Assembly: GCA_039185015.1 (NCBI GenBank)
Contig: JBCDAU010000052.1
Coordinates: 1-37,662 of the forward strand
Direction of reading: 5' to 3'
Source: JBCBSZ01 sp039185015
GTDB lineage: Bacteria; Actinomycetota; Acidimicrobiia; Acidimicrobiales; Poriferisodalaceae
DNA: 37,662 bases
Part shown: piece after piece, positions 24,640 through 31,496 of the stretch
How positions within the stretch are numbered: position 1 is the stretch's first letter
Layout of the letters: each line of letters opens with the position of its first letter
Program-made: the position numbers and the translations under genes
The notes under the pieces: model-generated
Databases searched by the model: none
The model's input: only the letters and a program-made list of their open reading frames with translations
What the model was told of the DNA's origin: nothing

Positions 24640-26166
24640 TCAGCGCCCGATCAGCGTCCTGAGGTTCTGCTCGTCGGCGCACTTCTCGATCGCGGCGTCG
24701 AGCTCGATGCGGCCGGCCTTGACCAGGTCGGCGAGCGACTGGTCCATCGTCTGCATGCCGTACTTCGCGCCGGCCTGCATGGTCGAGTAGATCTGGTGGG
24801 CCTTGCCCTCTCGGATGAGGTTCCGCACCGCCGGGATGGCGACGAGGATCTCGCAGGCGGCCACCCGGCCTCGTCCGTCCCGGGTCTTCAGCAGCGTCTG
24901 CGTCACGACGCCCTGCAAGGTCACCGCGAGCTGCACGCGGACCTGCTGCTGCTGCTCCGGCGGGAACACGTCGATCATGCGGTCGATCGACTGGGGCGCA
25001 TCCTGGGTGTGGAGCGTCGCGAAGACGAGGTGACCGGTCTCCGCCGCGGTGAGCGCCGTCGAGATCGTCTCGAGGTCGCGCATCTCGCCGAGGAGGATGA
25101 CGTCGGGGTCCTGACGCAGGACGTGCTTGAGCGCCTTCTCGAACGAGTGCGTGTCCTCCCCCACCTCGCGCTGGTTGACGACGCAGCGCTTGTGGCGGTG
25201 CACGAACTCGATCGGATCCTCGACCGTCATGATGTGGCGGGTCTGGCTCTCGTTGATCACGTCGAGCAGCGACGCCAGCGTGGTCGACTTGCCCGAACCG
25301 GTCGGACCGGTGACGAGCACGAGCCCGCGCGGGACCTCGGCGAACTGCTTGACCGACTCCGGCAGGTTGAGGGTCGAGAAGGGGACGATCTCGCTCGGGA
25401 TCGCCCGCATGACCGCGCCGACCGAGTTCCGTTGCACGAAGACGTTCACGCGGAAGCGACCCTTGTCGGGGATCGAGTGGGACGTGTCGAGCTCGAGGTG
25501 CTCCTCGAACCGCTCTCGCTGCTTCTGGGTGAGCACCTCGTACACGAGGCGACGGATCTCCGAGCCATTGAGCGGCGGGTGCTGCTCCAGGCGGGTCATC
25601 TCACCGTTCAGGCGGATCGCGGGCGGCATGCCGGCGGTGAGGTGGAGGTCCGAACCGCCCTTCTCGACCATCTCCACGAGCAGCTCGTCGAGGTGGAGGT
25701 CCGTGGCGGACCCCGCGATGCCTCCTTCGACCGGTCCGTGCAGCTGGTCGAGCAGCTCGAGGAGCTCGCCCCGCTCGGCGAGGGCCGCGCGGATCGTGTA
25801 GCCGGTCGCCTTGGCGATGGCCTCGGTGGCGGCGGCGTTGCCCGGGTCCTCCATGGCGACGACGAGCTCGCCGTGCTCGAGATCGAGGGCGACCGCACGG
25901 TGCTCGCGCGCGAGGTCCTCCGAGATCACCTTGACCAGGTCGGGACGCGGTGCGACGGCGTCGAGATCGGCGAACGGCACCCCGATCTGCTGGGCGACGG
26001 CGGAGAGGAGGTCCTTCTCGGCGACGAGCCCGTTGCGCACGAGCAGTGTCGAGAGCGGCACCTTGGCCTCGGCCTCGGCAGCGAGCGCCTCGATCAGCGC
26101 GTCGCGTGAGAGGACCTTGCGCTCGACCAGGAGCTCACCCAGTTGTCGGGACGGAGTGCTGACCAT
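24640..26166 (-). CDS. pilT: type IV pilus retraction ATPase with an N-terminal MshEN domain
   Basis: 508 aa, against about 345-370 for usual PilT. Residues about 180-508 are a clear PilT: SDLHLTAGMPPAIRLNGEM, Walker A GPTGSGKSTT, VEDPIEF, HVLRQDPDVILLGEMRD, GHLVFATLHTQDAPQSIDRM. The first ~155 residues are an extra MshEN/GspE-N domain with two tandem motifs, RQLGELLVERKVLSRDALIE and LSTLLVRNGLVAEKDLLSAV, similar to those that bind c-di-GMP in MshE. A spacer of about 30 residues joins them. It powers pilus retraction; the added domain suggests direct c-di-GMP input. It follows pilB across a 158-nt gap that contains repeat copy D and a weak sigma-28-like site. Confidence 0.92.
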   Translation of the reverse strand: MVSTPSRQLGELLVERKVLSRDALIEALAAEAEAKVPLSTLLVRNGLVAEKDLLSAVAQQIGVPFADLDAVAPRPDLVKVISEDLAREHRAVALDLEHGELVVAMEDPGNAAATEAIAKATGYTIRAALAERGELLELLDQLHGPVEGGIAGSATDLHLDELLVEMVEKGGSDLHLTAGMPPAIRLNGEMTRLEQHPPLNGSEIRRLVYEVLTQKQRERFEEHLELDTSHSIPDKGRFRVNVFVQRNSVGAVMRAIPSEIVPFSTLNLPESVKQFAEVPRGLVLVTGPTGSGKSTTLASLLDVINESQTRHIMTVEDPIEFVHRHKRCVVNQREVGEDTHSFEKALKHVLRQDPDVILLGEMRDLETISTALTAAETGHLVFATLHTQDAPQSIDRMIDVFPPEQQQQVRVQLAVTLQGVVTQTLLKTRDGRGRVAACEILVAIPAVRNLIREGKAHQIYSTMQAGAKYGMQTMDQSLADLVKAGRIELDAAIEKCADEQNLRTLIGR

Positions 26167-26173
26167 GTCGGTC

Positions 26174-26201
26174 CCATCGGTTCGACGGGCCTGCTTCCTG
26201 A
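26174..26201 (-). promoter_or_regulatory. weak sigma-28-like site before pilT
   Basis: TCAG (26198-26201), 16 nt, ACCGATGG (26174-26181) on the minus strand. The -10 part is good, the -35 poor. Transcription would start at or next to the ATG at 26166, giving a leaderless message. Confidence 0.25.
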
Positions 26202-26249
26202 GGATTCGTCCGACGATCCCTCCCGCCGACCCAGCCGGCTACCGCGAGG

Positions 26250-26319
26250 ACGGCCCGGCCGCAGCCCGTCAGGGCGAGGACCTCGGGAGGAGGTTGGGGC
26301 TGCGGGGCCCCAACCGGGC
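26250..26319 (+). repeat. 70-bp hairpin repeat, copy D
   Basis: Nearly identical to copy A in sequence and orientation. Perfect 9-bp stem GGTTGGGGC / GCCCCAACC with a 6-nt loop. Compared with copy A, the third stem pair is T-A instead of G-C, a compensated change. It lies 5 nt past the pilB stop, inside the pilB-pilT gap. Confidence 0.9.
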
Positions 26320-26324
26320 GTGTC

Positions 26325-27989
26325 TCAGGCGACGACCCTGAACACCTCGGCGACGCTCGTCGAGCCCTTGGTCGCCTGCATGAGGCCGGCCTGGCGGAGG
26401 GTGAGCATGCCCTGGTCGATCGCGACCGATCGGAGCTCCTCGCTGCCGGCTCGGCCGGAGATCAGCGTCGAGAGCTCCTCGGTGATCATCAGCACCTCGT
26501 GGAGTGCCAGCCGCCCCCGGTAGCCCGTACTCGAGCACTTGCCACAGCCGACCGGGCGGTACAGCTTCTCGGGGAGCTCGACGTCCCAGTTGGCGGCCTC
26601 GAGCTCGGCCTGCGTGGGCTGGTACGCCTCCTTGCAGTGCTCGCAGAGACGGCGCGCGAGTCGCTGTGCGACGACGCAGTCGAGCGCGGAGGAGACGAGG
26701 TACGGCTCCAACCCCATCTCGACGAGACGGGTCGGGGTCGAGGTCGAGTCGTTGGTGTGGAGCGTCGAGAGCACGAGGTGACCGGTGAGGGCGGCCTCCA
26801 TCGCGATCACCGCCGTCTCGTGGTCACGGATCTCACCGATGAGCACGACGTCGGGGTCGGATCGCAGGATCGACCGCAGCGCCGCCTCGAAGGTCAGGCC
26901 GGCCTTCTTGTTCACCTGCACCTGGTTGATGCCGGGGATGCGGTACTCGACCGGATCCTCCACCGTGATGACGTTCTTCGTCGGGTCGGTGATCTGGTTC
27001 AGCGTCGAGTAGAGCGTCGTCGACTTGCCCGAACCGGTCGGGCCGGTCACGAGGATCGTGCCGTACGGCAGCGTGTACGCCTTCTCGTAGCGCTCCATGC
27101 TGGCGTCGAGGAAGCCCAGGTCCTCGAGTCGCAGCAGGGCCGTGGAGTTGTCGAGGATCCGCATGACGACCTTCTCGCCGTGCACGACCGGGAGGGTCGC
27201 CACGCGGAGGTCGACGTTGCGACCGGACACCTTGACCGAGAGCCGGCCGTCCTGCGGCTTGCGTCGCTCGGCGATGTCCATGCTCGCCATGATCTTCAGG
27301 CGGGACACCAGGCCCGCCTTGACCCGGCGGTCGGTGGTCATCGCGTCCTTCAGCACGCCGTCGACGCGGTACCGGACCTTCACCTCGGTCTCGGTCGGTT
27401 CGATGTGGATGTCCGACGCACGGTCGGTGAGGGCGTTGGCGATGATCCCGTTGACGAGCTTGACGATCGGGGCCTCTTCGGTGAGGTCCTTCAGCTCTTC
27501 GAGGTCCGAGTCGCCCTGCTCCTCGGCCACCAACGAGCCGAGATCCTCCACGTCGGTCTCGAGCTTCGCGTTGCGCTCGATCGCAGCCTCGATGGCGCCG
27601 CGGGTGGCCACCACCGGCCGGATGTTCACGCCGGCGACGGAGCGGAGGTCGTCCATCGCCACAACGTTGGCCGGATCGGCCATGGCCACGACGAGGCGGC
27701 CGTCCTCGAAGGCGATCGGGATGGCGGTGAACCGGCGGGCGAGGTGGGTCGGGATGACCGAAGCCGCCGCGGGGTCGATCGTCACCGCCTCGAGATCGAC
27801 GTACTCCATGTTGAGCTGCGCAGCCAGCAGGCTGACCAGCTGCGACTCGGAGAGCATCTTCTCGTCCACGAGGATGCGACCGAGCGGCGCGTCGGTCTCC
27901 CGGTGGATCTCGAGCGCCTTGTCGAGTTGCTCCTCGGTGATGAAGCCCTGGTGAACCAGCAGCTTCCCGAGCTGGACGAGTTCCGACAT
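26325..27989 (-). CDS. pilB: type IV pilus extension ATPase
   Basis: 554 aa, usual PilB length. N-terminal MshEN domain (about 1-145) with LGKLLVHQGFITEEQLDKAL and LGRILVDEKMLSESQLVSLL. N2 domain with ASDIHIEPTETEVKVRYRVDG. ATPase core with Walker A GPTGSGKSTT, VEDPVEYRIPGINQVQVN, DPDVVLIGEIRD and GHLVLSTLHTNDS. The zinc site CEHC...CGKC, typical of PilB and GspE but not PilT, is present. It drives pilin polymerisation through PilC. GTGAGG lies 5 nt before the ATG. It is second after the DUF4388 gene (49 nt gap). A GCCGATGG sequence at 27999-28006 lies very close to the start. Confidence 0.96.
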   Translation of the reverse strand: MSELVQLGKLLVHQGFITEEQLDKALEIHRETDAPLGRILVDEKMLSESQLVSLLAAQLNMEYVDLEAVTIDPAAASVIPTHLARRFTAIPIAFEDGRLVVAMADPANVVAMDDLRSVAGVNIRPVVATRGAIEAAIERNAKLETDVEDLGSLVAEEQGDSDLEELKDLTEEAPIVKLVNGIIANALTDRASDIHIEPTETEVKVRYRVDGVLKDAMTTDRRVKAGLVSRLKIMASMDIAERRKPQDGRLSVKVSGRNVDLRVATLPVVHGEKVVMRILDNSTALLRLEDLGFLDASMERYEKAYTLPYGTILVTGPTGSGKSTTLYSTLNQITDPTKNVITVEDPVEYRIPGINQVQVNKKAGLTFEAALRSILRSDPDVVLIGEIRDHETAVIAMEAALTGHLVLSTLHTNDSTSTPTRLVEMGLEPYLVSSALDCVVAQRLARRLCEHCKEAYQPTQAELEAANWDVELPEKLYRPVGCGKCSSTGYRGRLALHEVLMITEELSTLISGRAGSEELRSVAIDQGMLTLRQAGLMQATKGSTSVAEVFRVVA

Positions 27990-28038
27990 ACGTCCTCACC
28001 ATCGGCCGGTTCGGGCCGGAGATGAGTTCCCTTCGTCG

Positions 28039-28905
28039 CTACTTGACCGAGTTCAGGAGACGGAGCAAGGCGCGGGGGTTGACGTCGTCGTCGTCCTCAC
28101 CCTCGGCCGGCTGCTCGTCGCTGGCGGCCCGCTCGGCGAGCGCGGCCTCATCGGCCGGCTGGTCCGTCTTCTCGGACGGTGCGTCGGCCACGGGCTCCTT
28201 CGGTTCGGCCGGCTTCTCCGCCGGCTGGTCCGTCGGCTTCGCAGCTGGCTTGGCCGGCTCGGCAGGAGCCTGCTTGGCCTCGGCGGTGTCCGGAGCGCCG
28301 ACCGACGGCAGCTGCGGATCGACCTTGCCGACCACCTCGACCACGCGGGCCGGCATGTCGCTCGTCACCGAGAGCAGCGACCGGTCGACCAGCTCGGCGA
28401 TGAGCCGGCAGCCGGGCACCAGGCCCATGCCGAGCGCATCCACACACGCCTGGATCTGCATGCCGCTGCCGACCTGGGAGAGCACGGCCCACTGAGCCGG
28501 TTCGACGGTCACCGCGGTGGCGATCGCCGGGCTCAGCACCAGCCACTGGTCGAGCGACGGCAGCACCGTGCTGAGCTGCTTCCACTCGGCCAGCCGGGCG
28601 GTGGCGGCCTCGATGACCTCACCGATCTCCTCGGCGACGGTGGCCGTGTCGACCGACTCCTCGCCGTGGAAGTGGAACTCGCCCATGTCCAGGCGCATGA
28701 GCTGGAAGACGACCTCGGTGTGGTCGTCGCCGGCGGCGTCGGCGCCGAGCGCCGAGCCGAGCACCCGCCCGTTCTCGACCCAGAGATTGCCGGTCGTGTC
28801 GCCGGGCCCGCCGGTCACTCGCAGCCGACCCTGCTTCTTGCCCAGGTCGAGCATGCGCAAGACCTCGTCGACGCCGAAGTCCGAGAGTGTCCCCTGCAGT
28901 GCCAC
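28039..28905 (-). CDS. DUF4388 protein heading the pilB cluster
   Basis: 288 aa from GTG at 28905; AGGAGG lies 6 nt upstream, which decides against the ATG at 28941. Residues 1 to about 100 are a DUF4388/PATAN-type domain (LQGTLSDFGVDEVLRMLDLG, KQGRLRVTG, GNLWVENGRVLGSA), known from gliding and pilus signalling proteins in other phyla. A second helical region covers about 105-190. Residues about 200-265 are disordered, rich in Ala, Pro, Lys and Glu. The protein ends with an acidic run and NPRALLRLLNSVK, a likely short binding helix. Immediately upstream of pilB, with a sigma-28-like promoter. I infer a regulator or scaffold for the pilus ATPases; no enzyme motif is visible. Confidence 0.78.
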   Translation of the reverse strand: MALQGTLSDFGVDEVLRMLDLGKKQGRLRVTGGPGDTTGNLWVENGRVLGSALGADAAGDDHTEVVFQLMRLDMGEFHFHGEESVDTATVAEEIGEVIEAATARLAEWKQLSTVLPSLDQWLVLSPAIATAVTVEPAQWAVLSQVGSGMQIQACVDALGMGLVPGCRLIAELVDRSLLSVTSDMPARVVEVVGKVDPQLPSVGAPDTAEAKQAPAEPAKPAAKPTDQPAEKPAEPKEPVADAPSEKTDQPADEAALAERAASDEQPAEGEDDDDVNPRALLRLLNSVK

Positions 28906-28931
28906 GATGATCCTCCTACGAGCCCACGGTT

Positions 28932-28959
28932 CCATCGGCACGGACGGGCGATCACTTGA
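28932..28959 (-). promoter_or_regulatory. candidate sigma-28 (FliA/WhiG-type) promoter of the DUF4388-pilB cluster
   Basis: On the minus strand: TCAA (28956-28959), 16 nt, GCCGATGG (28932-28939). The -10 is identical to that of pilMN. A start near 28925 leaves the AGGAGG ribosome site at 28912-28917 inside the leader. The whole 80-bp gap to aroE holds only this. Confidence 0.58.
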
Positions 28960-28985
28960 CCGCCCGTGGGGAATTTTCGGGCCGT

Positions 28986-29822
28986 TCAGGGGGCGAGCAC
29001 GGCCTCGGTCATGGCAGCGACCGGCGCCTCGTGACCTGTCCAGTGCTCGAAGGCGATCGCCGCCTGCTGGACGAGCATCCCCAGCCCGCCGAGGACGTCG
29101 GCGCCGGCCGCAGTCGCAGCGTCCAGCAAGGGCGTCGTGCCCCGTCGGTACACGATGTCGGCGATGAGCTGCCCCGGCCTGAGGGATTCGCTGGCGATCG
29201 GGAGCGGATCGTCCGGCGACATGCCCAAGGACGTCGCGTTGACGATCAGGTCGGCGTCCCGGATGTCGGCCGACGCAGCGAGACGCCCGACGGGCCCCGC
29301 CAGCTCGGCCGCCGACTCGGCTGCGGCCGCCGTGCGGTTGAGCACGGCGAGGTCGGCCGGGCCCGAGCGGGCGAGGGCGAGCACGATCGATCGCGCCGCT
29401 CCCCCGGCCCCGACGACCACGCAGCGGCGACCCGCGGGGTCGAACCCGGCATCCGCCCGGAGCGACCGGACGAAGCCGTCGCCGTCGGTGTTCTCCCCCA
29501 CGAGCTCATCGCCATCCCAGCGGACGCAGTTGGCCGCGCCGAGCGACTCGACGTCGGCCGTCCGGCGGTCGACGGCCGCCGCCACCGCCTGCTTGGCCGG
29601 CATGGTGACCGACAGCCCTCCGAGGCGGAGCGCTCGCATCGACTCGACCGCAGCCGGCGCCGCATCGGCGTCGGCCTCCCACGCCACGTAGACCCAGTCG
29701 AGGTCGAGCGCAGCGAACGCGGCGTTGTGGATCGCCGGTGAGCGGGAGTGCCGGACGGGGCTGCCGATCACTCCGGCGACGGTCGTCATGGCGGAGGGTG
29801 TCCAGCCGAGGTTGCGGCTCAT
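28986..29822 (-). CDS. aroE: shikimate dehydrogenase
   Basis: 278 aa. Reduces 3-dehydroshikimate to shikimate with NADPH. Substrate side: SPVRHSRSP, catalytic Lys77 in TMPAKQ, Asp113 in GENTDGDGF. Cofactor side: VVGAGGAAR and the NRT turn that favours NADPH. C-terminal GLGMLVQQAAIAFEHWTG is usual. The ATG at 29822 overlaps the mltG stop (ATGA). An internal ATG at 29789 would trim 11 residues and give a more typical length, but the overlap favours the longer form. It belongs with the rarA-alaS-ruvX-mltG block and is separated from aroK-aroB-aroQ by the pilus locus. Confidence 0.94.
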   Translation of the reverse strand: MSRNLGWTPSAMTTVAGVIGSPVRHSRSPAIHNAAFAALDLDWVYVAWEADADAAPAAVESMRALRLGGLSVTMPAKQAVAAAVDRRTADVESLGAANCVRWDGDELVGENTDGDGFVRSLRADAGFDPAGRRCVVVGAGGAARSIVLALARSGPADLAVLNRTAAAAESAAELAGPVGRLAASADIRDADLIVNATSLGMSPDDPLPIASESLRPGQLIADIVYRRGTTPLLDAATAAGADVLGGLGMLVQQAAIAFEHWTGHEAPVAAMTEAVLAP

Positions 29823-31078
29823 CCGCAGTAGCCGCGCTCCTGGCAGATCAGCTTCGCCGCCTCGAACTCCTCGGCCGTGACGGCGAACGTGTGGCTCCCG
29901 TCCTCCTCGGTGCGCACGTAGTAGAACCAGTCGCCCTCCGCCGGGTTCAGCGCGGCCTCGATCGAGGCGGCACCCGGCGAGGCGATCGGCGTGGGCGGCA
30001 ACCCAGCGAACCTGCGGGTGTTGTACGGCGACTCGACCTCGAGGTCGCTGACGGTGATCACGTTGTCGCCGGTCGCGTAGATGACGGTGGCGTCGATGCC
30101 GAGCGGCTCGCCGACCTCGAGCCGGTTGTAGATCACGCGGGCGATGAGGGGTCGGTCCTCCGGGGTCGCCGCCTCCTCCTCGATCATCGAGGCGATGACC
30201 AGCACGTCGTAGGGGTCGTAGCCGACGAGGTCGCGGGACGCGTTCAGGCTGAGGCTCCGGCCGACGTCGTCGAACCTCCGCAGCATCCGCTCGACCAGCA
30301 GCGCCGGCGACTCGCCCTCCTGCACGGCGTACGTGTCGGGGAACAGCAGCCCCTCGAGCGGCTCGGCGCCCTCCGGCACGCGACCGGGCGGCGGCGCGAA
30401 CTCGCTCACGTAGTCGGTCTGGCGAAGGGCCTGCTCGAACTCGAAGGCGGTGTACGGCAGCTCGCCGACGCCCTGCACCTGGTCGACGATCTCGTCGACG
30501 GTCAGGCCCTCGGGGAAGAGGATCGGGAACGTGACCGCTTGCGCGACCTGCACCGGTCCCGCCGAGAGCGTGTCGATCACGTCCCAGGCGGCCGAGTTCT
30601 GCTGGAACTCGTAGTCACCGGCCTGGAAGCCGGTGCCACCCCGCAACCGCACGTACCAGCGGTAGACGGAGGCGTTGGGGATGATGCCCTCGGCCTCGAG
30701 CTCGTCGGCGATGTTCGAGGCGGTGTCACCGTCGCCGAAGGTCAGCACCACCGAACCCACCGGCTCACCCGGCGGGTCGATCTGCTCGACCCCCCACCGG
30801 TAGGTGCGCCAGCCGACGAAGACGAAGGCGCCGAGGATGGCGACGACGATCAGGATCGCGAACGACGACCCCATCCACGGGAACCGCCGCTCCGGCACCT
30901 CCTCCCACCACTCCTGGGGCCACTGCTCGCGACGTTGCCGTTCGCGCTCGAGCACCGACAGGCGCTGGCCTGGTGAGAGCGCCGGATCGGCACCGGTCAC
31001 CGGCGGCGCGGTCGGCGGCGGGGGCACGGGGCCACCCGGATCGTTCGGCGGCCCGTCGACCGGTGGGAGATCGCTCAT
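29819..31078 (-). CDS. mltG: endolytic murein transglycosylase MltG (YceG)
   Basis: 419 aa. Cytoplasmic Pro-rich N-terminus (1 to about 70), one membrane helix (about 70-92, FAILIVVAILGAFVFVGW), a LysM-like domain (about 105-170), then the YceG catalytic domain. Catalytic Glu lies in ASMIEEEAATPEDRP, followed by IARVIYNRLEVGEPLGIDATVIYA and SPYNTRRFAGLPPTPIASPG. It cleaves nascent glycan strands and may set their length. The ATG overlaps the ruvX stop (31075-31078). The frame stays open upstream through ruvX, but that part is a shadow. Order ruvX-mltG-aroE is as in other actinobacteria. Confidence 0.95.
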   Translation of the reverse strand: MSDLPPVDGPPNDPGGPVPPPPTAPPVTGADPALSPGQRLSVLERERQRREQWPQEWWEEVPERRFPWMGSSFAILIVVAILGAFVFVGWRTYRWGVEQIDPPGEPVGSVVLTFGDGDTASNIADELEAEGIIPNASVYRWYVRLRGGTGFQAGDYEFQQNSAAWDVIDTLSAGPVQVAQAVTFPILFPEGLTVDEIVDQVQGVGELPYTAFEFEQALRQTDYVSEFAPPPGRVPEGAEPLEGLLFPDTYAVQEGESPALLVERMLRRFDDVGRSLSLNASRDLVGYDPYDVLVIASMIEEEAATPEDRPLIARVIYNRLEVGEPLGIDATVIYATGDNVITVSDLEVESPYNTRRFAGLPPTPIASPGAASIEAALNPAEGDWFYYVRTEEDGSHTFAVTAEEFEAAKLICQERGYCG

Positions 31079-31488
31079 CGCTCGCCGTCCAGCCAGCTCT
31101 GGAGCAACACGGCTGCTGCGACCTGGTCGACGACCTGGCGTCGCGCCGCTCCGGACATGTCGAGCTCCTTCAGCGTCTGATGGGCCGTCACCGTGGTCAA
31201 TCGTTCGTCGTGCAACTCGACGGGCACACCGACCATGGTGGCGAGCTCGTCGGCCTCGACCCGGGCGGCACGGGCCGCCGGGCCCTCGGTGCCGTCGAGG
31301 GACAGCGGGTGCCCGACGACGACGACCTCTGCCTCCCACTCTGTCACGAGATCGACCACGCGACGGCGCGCTCGCGGGCGATCGCGGCCATCGATCACCT
31401 CGATCGGCGTCGCCACCGAGCCGTCGCTGTCGCTGATCGCGACGCCGATGCGGCGGCTACCCAGATCCAGGCCGAGCGCTCGGGGCAC
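31075..31488 (-). CDS. ruvX: YqgF/RuvX RNase H-like nuclease
   Basis: 137 aa from GTG at 31488, 8 nt after the alaS stop. RNase H fold with GLDLGSRRIGVAISD at the N-terminus, VVVGHPLSLDGTEGP, ELHDERLTTVTA and the final VDQVAAAVLLQSWLD. The family has been linked to pre-16S rRNA 5'-end maturation and is called a putative Holliday junction resolvase. Tight coupling to alaS and mltG. No ribosome site is obvious before the GTG, so reinitiation after alaS is likely. Confidence 0.92.
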   Translation of the reverse strand: MPRALGLDLGSRRIGVAISDSDGSVATPIEVIDGRDRPRARRRVVDLVTEWEAEVVVVGHPLSLDGTEGPAARAARVEADELATMVGVPVELHDERLTTVTAHQTLKELDMSGAARRQVVDQVAAAVLLQSWLDGER

Positions 31489-31496
31489 GTGCTCGA

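Noticed and set aside
27999..28024. GCCGATGG before pilB as a full promoter
   Set aside because: Transcription would begin about 3-5 nt before the ATG and cut through the ribosome site; kept only as a weak side note to the sigma-28 finding.
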